64,000 bases of DNA from an uncultured Alphaproteobacteria bacterium (GCA_934255455.1 CAKQNS010000003.1:1-64000); one strand, 5' to 3'; shown: positions 8,945-18,085, counted from the stretch's first letter. Program-made: numbers and translations. The notes: generated from the letters alone by a model not told the origin.

Positions 8945-10723
8945 TTCATCGGTGCCGTATGGGTTATCAACAAACCCGGCGGTTAAAAAGTTATATTTGG
9001 CCGTGAATTCAACCGATGGACGGGTGGCTGATAAATCTATGGTATAATCATTGTATACAATGGTACCGTCCGCCATGCGACCAACCGGGGTGCGCATTGT
9101 CATATTGCCGGAAATAATTGTGTCTGGTATGCGCATTGCAAATTGCCAATCGCGGACGCGTGCGCCAATTGCCGCCGATGCGGTTGTTATTCCGGAAATA
9201 TCGGTAATCATCGAATTGTCGTTCGTATGTGGGCGACCCATGCCAACCGATGCCGTTTGAAATAATGTTATGTTGTCCAATTCCCACTGGCGTGTTGTGG
9301 ATGCAAAACTGATGAAACTTTTGTCGCCAATGCCGAACAGCCCATCGGCCGGCAAAAAATCCATATCGCGAAATCCAAATTCAAAATTGCCAGCGGCCGT
9401 GGCCACAATGTCGTCATTCCCATGCAGGTGTCGCCATGCCTGGGATTGGTTTTGAATTGTTATGTTTTCAGATATGTCTGCCGAAAACGCGCGGCCGTAT
9501 TCATCAAAGAACGCAAACTGTGGATTGGCGGATTTTATATTATGTGCAATTTGCCCCGATACACGCGCCGCGGCCAACGGTTGCATTGTGCCGCCAATTG
9601 GCACCAATGCCGTGCCAACTGGGCGGGTTGCGCGTTCCAAATCCAACATACCGTGACCATATACATCGTCAACCCCGGGTGCACCCAGGTCGCGCGCGGT
9701 TTCGAATAACAGCGATGTTATTTGTGATGCGGTCATATATGGAAATGCCTGGCGCAAAACGGCGATTGCCGCCGATACAACCGGGGCGGCAAAACTGGTC
9801 CCATAGGCCGTCGTGTAATCGGTGTGCAGTGACCCCGGCGCGGTTATGCACCAATCACGCGTAATGCCGCATGCGTTGCTGTAATCGGCCAGTGCCCCTG
9901 TTGCGTCGTCAAACGCAACAACATTTACAAAATGGCCATTTAATTCGGGAATAACGCGGGGCATGGCGGACAGGGTACTGGATTGTGCCATACCATCATT
10001 GCCGGCCGCCCACACAAATATTGCGTCGCGTGTGCGTGCGGCGGCGGAAATTTCATCAACAAAATGTTTGTCGGTCACACGTTCCAGTTGTGCGCGCGAT
10101 GTTAAACTGGTCGCGGACATTGACACGGCCCAGCTGGAATTATATATATTTGCGTCCGTTGCGCTGGCAATTGCGTTGCCTATTTCGCGATACGACAAAA
10201 ATTTCATATTTTCATCAACAATTTTATATTGCACAACATTGGCGTCTGGGGCAATTGCGCCCGATGCAAACGATGCCACGGTTTTCCCGTGCCATGTATC
10301 GGCCCCGGCGTCCAGTACTGCAATTGTTGTGCCGCGCCCGGTGTATCCGCGTGCCAGTGACCACGCCAGGCGTATATTATTATATTGGTCCATATTGCGG
10401 ACGTACGACGCGTTTTGCATAACGCCGGCCAGTTCTGCGGCACTGATATCGTTTCCAACATAGGCGGGCACGGTCAATGTGGGTTGGACCGGGGCGGATG
10501 TACCACCGTCGCCGCCGCTTGATGCGGATATGCCAACCAATGCCAATGCGCCGCCAACCAGCCCCGCCACACCAAAGAATGATGTTGCGCCATCAATGAA
10601 GAATTGGCATTCAATCGGATTGTTTTCACGGTATTTTTCGTCGCTGCAATCGCCGGCCATCGCCGTGCGGCAAACCATGGCCAAACAAATAATAATTGCA
10701 AAGAATCCGTTCCTTGACTTCAT
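8909..10723 (-). CDS. Exported subtilisin-like serine protease (S8) with barrel-like C-terminus
   Basis: A 604-residue secreted protease. The start at 10723 (MKSRNGFFAIIICLAMVC, signal peptide to AMA) fits a TTGACA/TAATAA promoter 7 nt before the ATG. Catalytic residues are visible: Asp138 in TTIAVLDAGAD, His145 in WHGKTVASFASG, oxyanion Asn242 in WAAGND, and Ser310 in YGTSFAAPVVSA. The Asp-His spacing is only 7 residues, whereas classical subtilases have ~30, so the segment between them is drastically shortened. After ~residue 380 the sequence becomes strand-rich and ends VVGRWNIRF, an autotransporter-like terminal Phe. It is a candidate surface-displayed protease whose substrate is unknown. 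Confidence 0.85.
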   Translation of the reverse strand: MKSRNGFFAIIICLAMVCRTAMAGDCSDEKYRENNPIECQFFIDGATSFFGVAGLVGGALALVGISASSGGDGGTSAPVQPTLTVPAYVGNDISAAELAGVMQNASYVRNMDQYNNIRLAWSLARGYTGRGTTIAVLDAGADTWHGKTVASFASGAIAPDANVVQYKIVDENMKFLSYREIGNAIASATDANIYNSSWAVSMSATSLTSRAQLERVTDKHFVDEISAAARTRDAIFVWAAGNDGMAQSSTLSAMPRVIPELNGHFVNVVAFDDATGALADYSNACGITRDWCITAPGSLHTDYTTAYGTSFAAPVVSAAIAVLRQAFPYMTASQITSLLFETARDLGAPGVDDVYGHGMLDLERATRPVGTALVPIGGTMQPLAAARVSGQIAHNIKSANPQFAFFDEYGRAFSADISENITIQNQSQAWRHLHGNDDIVATAAGNFEFGFRDMDFLPADGLFGIGDKSFISFASTTRQWELDNITLFQTASVGMGRPHTNDNSMITDISGITTASAAIGARVRDWQFAMRIPDTIISGNMTMRTPVGRMADGTIVYNDYTIDLSATRPSVEFTAKYNFLTAGFVDNPYGTDELFVVGRWNIRF

Positions 10724-10730
10724 ACTGGAA

Positions 10731-10758
10731 TTATTAGCACATAAAAAATATTTGTCAA
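10731..10758 (-). promoter_or_regulatory. Promoter of the subtilase gene (leaderless type)
   Basis: On the minus strand TTGACA (10758-10753), a 16-nt spacer and TAATAA (10736-10731) are followed after 7 nt by the ATG at 10723, with no Shine-Dalgarno sequence. Confidence 0.6.
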
Positions 10759-10804
10759 CTTTTCTTTTGCGGGGTGGGTTTATATTCAAATCATTAAATT
10801 TTCC

Positions 10805-10833
10805 TTGATTTTATTGGGGAATTATTCTATCAT
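10805..10833 (+). promoter_or_regulatory. Candidate rpsB-tsf promoter
   Basis: TTGATT (10805-10810), 17-nt spacer containing GGGG, TATCAT (10828-10833). The implied leader to the rpsB ATG is about 110 nt, long enough for S2 autoregulation, but no known leader motif was recognised. Confidence 0.5.
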
Positions 10834-10948
10834 CGGGCTACACGCCAATGCGTGAAGAACACAACCGTTGGACAAAATTTCTGTCTGGATTGATAAAATC
10901 TGGTCTGGTGCCCACGGCGAGGATAACAACAGAAAAAAGGATAAAATC

Positions 10949-11794
10949 ATGGCATTGCCAACATTTACTATGAAACAGTTGATGGAAGCGGGCGTCCATT
11001 TTGGTCACCACACACGTCGCTGGAACCCGTTGATGACACCGTATGTTTATGGGGTCAAAGATAAAATTCACATCATCAATTTGAACAAAACTGCGCCGTT
11101 GATGTATCGTGCGTTGGTCGCATTGGAAGCTATCGCGGCCGCCGGTGGCAAGGTTCTGTTCGTTGCAACCAAGCACCAGGCCAAAGACATCGTCAAAGAT
11201 GCGGCCGAACGCTGTGGTCAATATTATGTCAACAACCGTTGGTTGGGTGGTATGCTGACAAACTGGACAACCGTTTCCCAGTCTATCCGCCGTCTGAAAA
11301 AGATGGAATCCGACATTGCAAACGCCGAAAAATTGGGTTTGACCAAGAAAGAAGTTGGCGTTATGACCAAAGAAGTTGAAAAACTGCGTGAAATCTTTGG
11401 CGGTATTTTGGAAATGCATGGTACGCCCCAGGCGATGATTGTTATTGATGTGCCACGCGAAATGAATGCTGTCCGCGAAGCGCGCAATTTGGATATTCCG
11501 ACAATCGCCATCTGCGATACAAACGCGAATCCTGAAATGGTTGATTACCCAATTCCGGGCAACGATGACGCGGCACGCGCAACACAATTGTATTGCGACC
11601 TGTTCGTGGATGCCATTTTGTCTGGTATTGAAAAACGTTTGGGCGGTGCGGCTGGTAAAAAAGCCGAAGCAGATATGTCTGCGGCCGATGATTTCGAAGC
11701 CGATACCAAGGACAAAGAAGCTCGCCAGAAATCCAAAACATCTGAAGCACGCGCGGAACGTCGTGGTAAATTGGCCGACAAAGCCGACAAATAA
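10949..11794 (+). CDS. rpsB: 30S ribosomal protein S2
   Basis: Ribosomal small-subunit protein of the head/body junction. The 281-residue product opens MALPTFTMKQLMEAGVHFGH, the S2 signature, followed by HHTRRWNP and NNRWLGGMLTNW, all diagnostic. The ATG at 10949 follows AAAAAAGG and was chosen over an in-frame codon 27 residues upstream that would add a non-conserved leader. The C-terminus carries an extra ~40-residue charged tail (Lys/Glu/Asp/Arg-rich, ending KLADKADK) beyond the usual ~240 residues, common in alphaproteobacterial S2. It is followed by tsf after 29 nt, the usual rpsB-tsf operon. Confidence 0.98.
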   Translation: MALPTFTMKQLMEAGVHFGHHTRRWNPLMTPYVYGVKDKIHIINLNKTAPLMYRALVALEAIAAAGGKVLFVATKHQAKDIVKDAAERCGQYYVNNRWLGGMLTNWTTVSQSIRRLKKMESDIANAEKLGLTKKEVGVMTKEVEKLREIFGGILEMHGTPQAMIVIDVPREMNAVREARNLDIPTIAICDTNANPEMVDYPIPGNDDAARATQLYCDLFVDAILSGIEKRLGGAAGKKAEADMSAADDFEADTKDKEARQKSKTSEARAERRGKLADKADK

Positions 11795-11823
11795 TATAAA
11801 CATATAAATTATGGGGGAAAACA

Positions 11824-12693
11824 ATGGCAGAAGTAACCGCAAAAATGATTCAAGAACTGCGTGAAAAAACATCCGCAGGTATGATGGATTGCAAAAAAGC
11901 ATTGGTTGAATCAAATGGCGATATCGAGGCAGCGGCCGATTGGTTGCGCCAGAAAGGTATTGTCAAGGCGGCATCCAAGGCCGGCCGTGTTGCGGCATCG
12001 GGATTGGTGACCGTTGTAAAATGCGACAATATGGGTTGCGTTGTTGAATTGAACGCCGAAACAGACTTTGTGGCGAAAAACGACAAATTCCAAAAATTGG
12101 TTGCCGATGTTGCGGCCAAGGCTTTGGAATTGAATGGCGATTTTGACGCGACAATGGCGGCGGTCAAAGACGACATTGCGGCGACCATTTCCACAATTGG
12201 TGAAAATATGAACCTGCGTCGTATTGCACGCGTTTCGGGTCAACATATTTACACATACATCCACAACGCGTTGGTTCCGGGTATGGGCCAGATTGGTGTT
12301 GCGGTTGCAATTGATGGCGATTCCGAAAAAATCGATGAAATTGGCAATAAAATTGCAATGCACATCGCGGCAAACAAACCTGAATTTATGACAATTGCCG
12401 ATGTTGATCCGGCCGCCGTTGAACGCGAAAAGAAAGTGTTCATTGAATCCGGCGCAACCGCTGGTAAACCAGAGGCCGTTGTTGAAAAAATGGTTCAGGG
12501 TCGTATCCATAAATACTATGCGGAAACCGTTCTGGAAGAACAGCCGTTCGTTATGGATCCATCCAAAACCGTCAAAGAAGTTATTGCAGAACATGGTGGC
12601 AAATTGGCCGGTTATGCGTATTACGTACTGGGTGAAGGTATCCAGAAACGCGAAGATAACCTGGCGGATGAAGTCGCGAAAATGTTGGCATAA
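11824..12693 (+). CDS. tsf: Elongation factor Ts
   Basis: Nucleotide exchange factor that regenerates EF-Tu-GTP. The 289-residue product starts with the N-terminal UBA-like domain (LREKTSAGMMDCKKAL, followed by DIEAAADWLRQKG) and the core signature NAETDFVAKNDKF that contacts the EF-Tu nucleotide pocket. It includes the dimerisation/C-terminal modules, with length as expected. GGGGGAAAACA precedes the ATG. Second gene of the rpsB operon; a strong terminator follows within 20 nt. Confidence 0.98.
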   Translation: MAEVTAKMIQELREKTSAGMMDCKKALVESNGDIEAAADWLRQKGIVKAASKAGRVAASGLVTVVKCDNMGCVVELNAETDFVAKNDKFQKLVADVAAKALELNGDFDATMAAVKDDIAATISTIGENMNLRRIARVSGQHIYTYIHNALVPGMGQIGVAVAIDGDSEKIDEIGNKIAMHIAANKPEFMTIADVDPAAVEREKKVFIESGATAGKPEAVVEKMVQGRIHKYYAETVLEEQPFVMDPSKTVKEVIAEHGGKLAGYAYYVLGEGIQKREDNLADEVAKMLA

Positions 12694-12712
12694 CAACATT
12701 TGGGTACAAACA

Positions 12713-12744
12713 AAAAAATACCGCCGTTCGGCGGTATTTTTTTT
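12713..12744 (+). terminator. Intrinsic terminator after tsf
   Basis: TACCGCC-GTTC-GGCGGTA hairpin flanked by A-tract and an 8-T run. Confidence 0.92.
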
Positions 12745-12776
12745 CAAAGTACAAAGTTCAGAGTTCAAAGTTCAAA
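12743..12776. repeat. Short CAAAGTTC-type tandem repeat
   Basis: Several near copies of CAAAGTTC/AGAGTTCAAAG follow directly on the terminator T-run. A related stretch lies at 41596-41621, also directly after a terminator, and a partial match at 42943-42954. Confidence 0.55.
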
Positions 12777-12786
12777 TAATAAATAT

Positions 12787-12815
12787 TTGCGCGGGGGGCG
12801 AAACTCTGCTAGCAT
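12787..12815 (+). promoter_or_regulatory. Candidate tyrS promoter with G-tract spacer
   Basis: TTGCGC (12787-12792), a 17-nt spacer starting with GGGGGG, TAGCAT (12810-12815); the ATG lies 21 nt further on behind AAGGAAAAAG. Confidence 0.4.
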
Positions 12816-12836
12816 AATGGACACAAGGAAAAAGAT

Positions 12837-14051
12837 ATGAAAAACGAACTATTACAGGAATTAGAGGCACGCGGTTTCATCAACCAATCGTCAAATATGG
12901 ATGGATTAAACGATGCGTTGAACGCGGGGCGCGTGACGGCATATTGGGGAACCGATCCAACTGGGGATTCGTTGCATGTGGGACACCTGGCGTCGTTGAT
13001 GTTGATGCGGTGGTTTCAAAAATATGGTCATCGACCAATTGCGTTGGTTGGTGGGGCCACGGGGCGCATTGGCGACCCATCGGGCCGGGACAAGGGACGC
13101 CCAATGTTGACTGATGCGCAAATTGAACACAATTGTGCGGGATTGCGTCATTCAATTGAAAAATTTATTCATTTTGATGGTACGCCGACTGGTGCGGTTA
13201 TGGTTGATAATAACGATTGGATGTCGGGATACAGCCACATGGATTTCTTGCGCGAATTTGGTACCGATTTCACCGTGCCGCGTATGTTGGGTATGGAAAG
13301 TGTGCGCCGCCGATTGGAAAACGGTATGACATTTTTGGAATTTAACTATATGACATTCCAGGCGGTTGATTTCCTGACACTGTATAAAAAATATAACTGC
13401 ACTGTGCAATTATGTGGCGCCGACCAGTGGGGCAACAGCGTTATGGGTGTTGAACTGGTTCGTAAAAAATTGGGGCAAGAGGTTTTCGTCCTGTCAACGC
13501 AATTGATTACCGATGCCAATGGAAATAAAATTGGCAAATCGGCGGGCAATGCCGTTTGGGTGAACGAGGATAAAACATCGCCATACGAATATTACCAGTA
13601 TTTCCGCAATACGCCGGATGATTTAGTGGAAAAATTCTTGAAAATCTTTACGGAAATTCCGTTGGATGAAATCGCACGTCTGGCCGCGGCGCGCGGTGCG
13701 GAACTGAATGCGGTCAAACGCGTGTTGGCGTTTAGTGCAACCGAAATCGCGCATGGTCACGATGCGGCGGTTGCGGCGCAAAATGCGGCGGATGCCTTGT
13801 TCGGCGGTGGGGCAAAATCCGAAAATATGCCAACGGCAGAAATTGAATTTGGTGCGGCAATGGGTATCTTGGATTTCCTGTGCGCAGCGGGGCTGTTCAC
13901 ATCGAAATCCGAGGCGCGTCGTAATGTGGAACAGGGCGGTATTCAACTGAATGGTGAAAAAATTATTGACCCAAAACAGATTATTGCGTCGGCCGATGAA
14001 ATTGTTGTGCAAAAAGGCAAAAAAACATTCCTGCGTGTTGTGAAAAAGTAA
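12837..14051 (+). CDS. tyrS: Tyrosyl-tRNA synthetase
   Basis: Class I aminoacyl-tRNA synthetase charging tRNA-Tyr in the cytosol; 404 residues. Visible motifs are YWGTDPTGDSLHVGH (HIGH-equivalent HVGH at ~49), the tyrosine pocket around GGATGRIGDPSG and QAVDF/CGADQWGN, and the KMSKS-equivalent KIGKSAG at ~232. The last ~60 residues are an S4-like RNA-binding domain (SKSEARRNVEQGGIQLNG). AAGGAAAAAG precedes the ATG. The stop shares a base with the next start (TAATG), so the EnvC-like gene is probably coupled. Confidence 0.97.
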   Translation: MKNELLQELEARGFINQSSNMDGLNDALNAGRVTAYWGTDPTGDSLHVGHLASLMLMRWFQKYGHRPIALVGGATGRIGDPSGRDKGRPMLTDAQIEHNCAGLRHSIEKFIHFDGTPTGAVMVDNNDWMSGYSHMDFLREFGTDFTVPRMLGMESVRRRLENGMTFLEFNYMTFQAVDFLTLYKKYNCTVQLCGADQWGNSVMGVELVRKKLGQEVFVLSTQLITDANGNKIGKSAGNAVWVNEDKTSPYEYYQYFRNTPDDLVEKFLKIFTEIPLDEIARLAAARGAELNAVKRVLAFSATEIAHGHDAAVAAQNAADALFGGGAKSENMPTAEIEFGAAMGILDFLCAAGLFTSKSEARRNVEQGGIQLNGEKIIDPKQIIASADEIVVQKGKKTFLRVVKK

Positions 14052-15121
14052 TGAAAAAACTGGTGCTGTTTTTGATGATTACGTTGATGGCAAGCCCCGT
14101 GTTTGCCGCCAGCGAACTTTCACAAATAAATGCCCAGATTGCCAAAACCGAACAGCAAAATAAACAATTGAGCCAACGCGTTGCATCATCCGAGCGCGAG
14201 GTTGCATCGACCAAGAAAAAATTAGTGCGTGCCGCTGACCAGGTTAGTAATCTTGAAGAACAACGCGGCGCGGTTGCGCGAAAAATTGCCGAATTGGATG
14301 CCCAGCGCGATAAATTAAACAAATCGTTGGATGAAAATCGGAACCGGATTGCGGATTCGGCGGCCAGTATTCTGTTCATATCTATGCACCCTGGGTTTGA
14401 TGCCGACAATATGCGCGAATATGTTTTAACATCGGCCATTTTGTCGGGGACGGCGGCGCAATTTGATGCCGAAATCCAGGATGCCACGGAAAAATTGCGC
14501 GAACTGGAAAAAATCCGCGAAGCGCGCGCAATTGAAAAAGAAAAACTGGATCGTACCGCAAAAAAATATACCGCGGAAAAAAATCAGTTGGATAAATTGT
14601 TGCGTACGCGTGCCGCCCAGAACGAACAGTTAAAAACCGAGCAGGCGGCGTTGCAGAAAAAATTGCGCGAATTGTCGGCGCGCGCAAAAAGTATTTCGGA
14701 ATTGTCCGCCGGCGTAGGGAGTTCGCAAATGTCTGGTGATTCGCGTTTTTCGTATCGTAAATTGAACCAACCAGTGCGCGGTCGCGTGGTAGTGCACTTT
14801 GGTGAAAAAACGGCACTGGGATTAAAATCAGACGGTTGGCGTATTCGCACGCGTGGCGATGCATTGGTGTTGGCGCCAGCAGATGGTACGGTGAAATTTG
14901 CCGACAGTTTTCGTGGTTTTGGTCGTGTGGTAATTATGTCGCATAAAAACGGGTATAACACGGTTATGACCAACCTGGGCGATATTAATGTTATGCTTGG
15001 GCAAGAGGTATTGGCCGGCGAACCAATTGGGCGTATGAATCCGGACAAGCCCGAAATGTACCTGGAGGTTCGACGCGGCGACGCCGCGGTTGACCCGGCA
15101 CGATTATTCAAAGAAGATTAA
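14051..15121 (+). CDS. envC: EnvC-like murein hydrolase activator (degenerate LytM/M23)
   Basis: Periplasmic coiled-coil protein that by family analogy activates cell-wall amidases at the division site. The 356 residues comprise a signal peptide (MKKLVLFLMITLMASPVFA), a long coiled coil (~20-215, Gln/Lys/Glu-rich with heptads) and a C-terminal M23 fold (~240-356). The HxH metal motif of active M23 enzymes is absent: the equivalent segment reads MYLEVRRGDAAVDPARLF, as in EnvC. The LytM domain is therefore probably a regulator rather than a hydrolase. It is translationally coupled to tyrS and convergent with rnhA. Confidence 0.85.
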   Translation: MKKLVLFLMITLMASPVFAASELSQINAQIAKTEQQNKQLSQRVASSEREVASTKKKLVRAADQVSNLEEQRGAVARKIAELDAQRDKLNKSLDENRNRIADSAASILFISMHPGFDADNMREYVLTSAILSGTAAQFDAEIQDATEKLRELEKIREARAIEKEKLDRTAKKYTAEKNQLDKLLRTRAAQNEQLKTEQAALQKKLRELSARAKSISELSAGVGSSQMSGDSRFSYRKLNQPVRGRVVVHFGEKTALGLKSDGWRIRTRGDALVLAPADGTVKFADSFRGFGRVVIMSHKNGYNTVMTNLGDINVMLGQEVLAGEPIGRMNPDKPEMYLEVRRGDAAVDPARLFKED

Positions 15122-15126
15122 ATTTA

Positions 15127-15552
15127 TTATGCCTTTTCGGCGGCGGTGCGGGCTAGTTCATCACATCGTTCGTTGAATTCGTTGCCGTTGTGGCCGCGCA
15201 CCCAATGCCAATGTATTATTATTGCGTTTGATAATTCGTCCAATTGCATCCATAAATCTTGATTTTTAACAGGTTTTTTATCCGCTGTGCGCCAATTATT
15301 TTTCTTCCAATTTTTTATCCAGGATTGCATTCCGTTTTTTACATATTGACTGTCGGTGTGCAATTCAATTTCACTGTGTCGGCGCGCCGCGGTCAGGGCG
15401 CGAATTACCGCGGTTAGTTCCATACGATTGTTGGTTGTGTTTGATTCGCCCCCACATCGCTCGGCGATATTTTTCCCATCGGTTGCAACGAATGCCCAAC
15501 CGCCACGGCCAGGGTTGCCCAGGCAACTGCCATCAGTCCAAATTTTTAACAT
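15127..15552 (-). CDS. rnhA: Ribonuclease HI
   Basis: Cleaves the RNA strand of RNA:DNA hybrids. The 141-residue product starts at 15552 (MLKIWTDGSCLGNPGRGGW) behind AAGGTG; an upstream in-frame codon would add a spurious leader. Catalytic acidic residues are visible: Asp7 in TDGSC, Glu in NRMELTAVIRAL, Asp in HTDSQYV and Asp in RCDELAR, with the conserved WVRGHNGNEFNE. Length is typical. It is divergent from the transketolase gene, whose promoter lies in the short shared intergenic space. Confidence 0.96.
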   Translation of the reverse strand: MLKIWTDGSCLGNPGRGGWAFVATDGKNIAERCGGESNTTNNRMELTAVIRALTAARRHSEIELHTDSQYVKNGMQSWIKNWKKNNWRTADKKPVKNQDLWMQLDELSNAIIIHWHWVRGHNGNEFNERCDELARTAAEKA

Positions 15553-15570
15553 TTTATTACACCTTGTTTT

Positions 15571-15585
15571 GTGATATAATATCAC
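15571..15585 (+). promoter_or_regulatory. Palindromic extended -10 promoter of the transketolase gene
   Basis: GTGATATAATATCAC is a perfect 15-nt palindrome containing an extended -10 element (TGATATAAT, TATAAT at 15575-15580). The start codon at 15589 is 8 nt downstream with no Shine-Dalgarno, implying a leaderless message. The dyad could also bind a repressor. Confidence 0.6.
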
Positions 15586-15588
15586 AAA

Positions 15589-17373
15589 ATGAAATTTGAT
15601 GCCAAACAATTAGCCAATATGTCCAGTTCCGTTCGCGCGCACGCGCTGAACGCGGTGCGTCATGCGCATTCGGGCCATTTGGGAATTGTGTTGGGTGCGG
15701 CCGATATTATTACAACTGTTTATGCAAATTTCTTGCGCCCAGGGTGTGACCGTTTTGTGTTGTCGGCGGGCCATGGCAGTGCACTGTTATACGCAACATT
15801 AAAATTGGCGGGATATGATATTGCCGATTTGGAATCGTTCCGCACAATTGGCGGTTTGCCGGGGCATCCGGAATTTGGTATTGATGGCGTTATGGCAACG
15901 ACGGGCCCCCTGGGCCAGGGTGTTGGAAACGCGGTCGGTATGGCGTTAGCGGCAAAAATTCAGGGCTCGGATGAAATGGTGTATTGCCTGTGTGGCGATG
16001 GCGATTTATCCGAAGGCGTTGCGTCCGAATCAATTGTGTTTGCCGGTCGGTATAAATTAAACAATTTGGTTTTGTTGTGGGATGATAATGGCATTACCAT
16101 TGATGGCGCGGCGTTGACCGATGTTGATGTCGCGGCGCGTATGCGCGCGGCGGGGTGGCGTGTGGTCACGGTCGCGGGGAATAATTTTAATGCACTGGAC
16201 CGTGCGTTGCAGATGGCGGGTGCGGCGACGGCGCCAACATTTATTCGTTGTCGCACGGTTATTGGGGCGGGCTCGTCATTGGCGGGCGCGGCGGCGGCAC
16301 ATGGCTTTGAAATTCCAGATGCCGAATTGGCGCAATTGATTGAAAAATATGCGTCCCCGGCGGGTGATGAATTGTGGGCGACGGTTGCACAAAATGTCAG
16401 TGCGAAATATGTGTTGAATAAACCAGATGTCAGTGTTGCGGATATGCCATCGCTGAATTCAGATGCCGATATTTCCACACGTGAATTGTCGGGCATTTAT
16501 TTGCAATCAATGGTTGCGGCGGGCGTGCGCCTGGTCGGGGGCAGTGCGGATTTATCGCACAGCACAAATGCAAAAACAGCCGCACATCGCGACATTGTGC
16601 CCGGTGATTTTAATGGCAATTTTATAAATTATGGTGTGCGTGAACACGCAATGGGTGCCATTATGAACGGGTTGGCGGCGTCGGGTCTGCGGCCGTATGG
16701 TTCAACATTTTTGGTGTTCAGTGACTATATGCGTCCGGCAATTCGCATTGCGGCAATGTCGGGGTTGCCCGTGATTTACGTGTTCACGCACGACAGTGTC
16801 TGCGTGGGCCAGGACGGCCCAACGCACCAGCCCATTGAACAACTGCCGTCGCTGCGTCTGATTCCGCATTTGAATGTGTTTCGCCCATGTAATGGGGCCG
16901 AGGTTGCATACGCATGGCGTATGGCGGTGTCGGATACCAATTGCCCATCGTGCCTGGTTTTGTCGCGCCAGAAAATAAAACAAATTCCAACGCCCGATGG
17001 TGCGGATATTTCGCGTGGGGGATATATTATATACCCCGCCACCGCGCGGCGCGTGCGCGCAACAATACTTGCCACCGGCAGCGAGGTTCCATTCGCCGTT
17101 GCCGTTGCAAAAAAATTGGGGGCATTTGTCCAGGTGGCCAGTGTTCCGTGTGTTTCAGCATTCCGCGCCCAAGACGTGCGGTATAAAAAACAAATATTGC
17201 GTGGATTTGTTGTCGCGATAGAGGCGGCGGCGTCCGCCCCATGGTTTGAATTTGCCGATGCGGTTGTTGGAATTGACCGGTTCGGGTTGTCTGGGCCGGG
17301 CGACTCGGTGTACCGTGCCATGGGTTTTGATGTTGATGCGGTCGCACGCGATATTGCGCAAAAATTGAAATAG
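15589..17373 (+). CDS. tkt: Transketolase (short form)
   Basis: Thiamine-diphosphate enzyme of the non-oxidative pentose phosphate pathway. The 594-residue protein has HAHSGHLGIVLGAADI near the N-terminus, the ThDP-binding GDGDLSEGVASE...DDNGI segment (~135-165), TTGPLGQGVGNAVGMA, and in the Pyr domain NYGVREHAMGAIMNG with the catalytic Glu and FTHDSVCVGQDGPTHQP. It is ~65 residues shorter than typical E. coli TktA, mostly through compact loops and a short C-terminal domain. Together with rpiB at 56684 it supplies pentose-phosphate interconversion. The transcript appears leaderless. Confidence 0.93.
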   Translation: MKFDAKQLANMSSSVRAHALNAVRHAHSGHLGIVLGAADIITTVYANFLRPGCDRFVLSAGHGSALLYATLKLAGYDIADLESFRTIGGLPGHPEFGIDGVMATTGPLGQGVGNAVGMALAAKIQGSDEMVYCLCGDGDLSEGVASESIVFAGRYKLNNLVLLWDDNGITIDGAALTDVDVAARMRAAGWRVVTVAGNNFNALDRALQMAGAATAPTFIRCRTVIGAGSSLAGAAAAHGFEIPDAELAQLIEKYASPAGDELWATVAQNVSAKYVLNKPDVSVADMPSLNSDADISTRELSGIYLQSMVAAGVRLVGGSADLSHSTNAKTAAHRDIVPGDFNGNFINYGVREHAMGAIMNGLAASGLRPYGSTFLVFSDYMRPAIRIAAMSGLPVIYVFTHDSVCVGQDGPTHQPIEQLPSLRLIPHLNVFRPCNGAEVAYAWRMAVSDTNCPSCLVLSRQKIKQIPTPDGADISRGGYIIYPATARRVRATILATGSEVPFAVAVAKKLGAFVQVASVPCVSAFRAQDVRYKKQILRGFVVAIEAAASAPWFEFADAVVGIDRFGLSGPGDSVYRAMGFDVDAVARDIAQKLK

Positions 17374-17380
17374 CAATTAT

Positions 17381-18085
17381 ATGTCTGAATACGAATTTAT
17401 TACATCGTGGGGGGAACATATCCCAATTGTGATTGAAACGCGGCGTGGGCTGCGTAATATCACATTGCGCCCAAAAACGCGTCCGGTGCGTGAAATTCAC
17501 ATTTCAAAACCATGGTTGGCAACAACCGCGTCGGCCATGCGGTTTTTGGAACAAAAACGCAAATGGATTGAACGCATTTATGCCGCCGCCCCTGACAAGG
17601 CGCATGTCCACCCCGGGGGCACAATTGAATTTCTGGGGCGTCGCGTTGCATTGTCGCATGACCCGTCGCACCGCGGAAATCGGTTTATTTGCAATGAATA
17701 TGAATGCACTTTGATTATTGGGGGCGATGCCGATATGTTTGAACGCCGCGTTCGCGATTTTATCAAAGAACGGTTCCAGATTGCCGCACGTGAAATGATT
17801 AAAACCGCGCCACGCGAACTGTGGCCAACGCGCATTGCGGTGCGTGACACGACCAGCCGATGGGGCAGTTGTTCGTCAACTGGTACGATTTCGCTGTCGT
17901 GGCGATTGGCGTTTGCCCCAACAGACATTATGCGCTATGTCATTATGCATGAATTGGCGCACCGGGTGCATTTGGACCATTCACTGGCGTTCTGGACAAC
18001 GGTTGCGCAATTGTATGGCGATGGGGTGGGGCGCGCAAAGCGTTGGCTGACCGTGCATGGCGCGGAATTGCACCAATATTTTTAA
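17381..18085 (+). CDS. YgjP-like zinc metallopeptidase-fold protein (SprT/DUF45)
   Basis: A 234-residue cytosolic protein 7 nt after tkt, probably cotranscribed. The signature RDTTSRWGSCSSTGTISLSW, followed by MRYVIMHELAHRVHLDHS, is diagnostic of the YgjP/WSS1-like family: HELAH provides two zinc-ligand His and the catalytic Glu, and the His of HLDHS is the third ligand. Members are annotated as M48-type metallohydrolases; the physiological substrate is unclear. The N-terminal ~100 residues form the family's beta-rich domain. There is no signal peptide. Confidence 0.85.
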   Translation: MSEYEFITSWGEHIPIVIETRRGLRNITLRPKTRPVREIHISKPWLATTASAMRFLEQKRKWIERIYAAAPDKAHVHPGGTIEFLGRRVALSHDPSHRGNRFICNEYECTLIIGGDADMFERRVRDFIKERFQIAAREMIKTAPRELWPTRIAVRDTTSRWGSCSSTGTISLSWRLAFAPTDIMRYVIMHELAHRVHLDHSLAFWTTVAQLYGDGVGRAKRWLTVHGAELHQYF

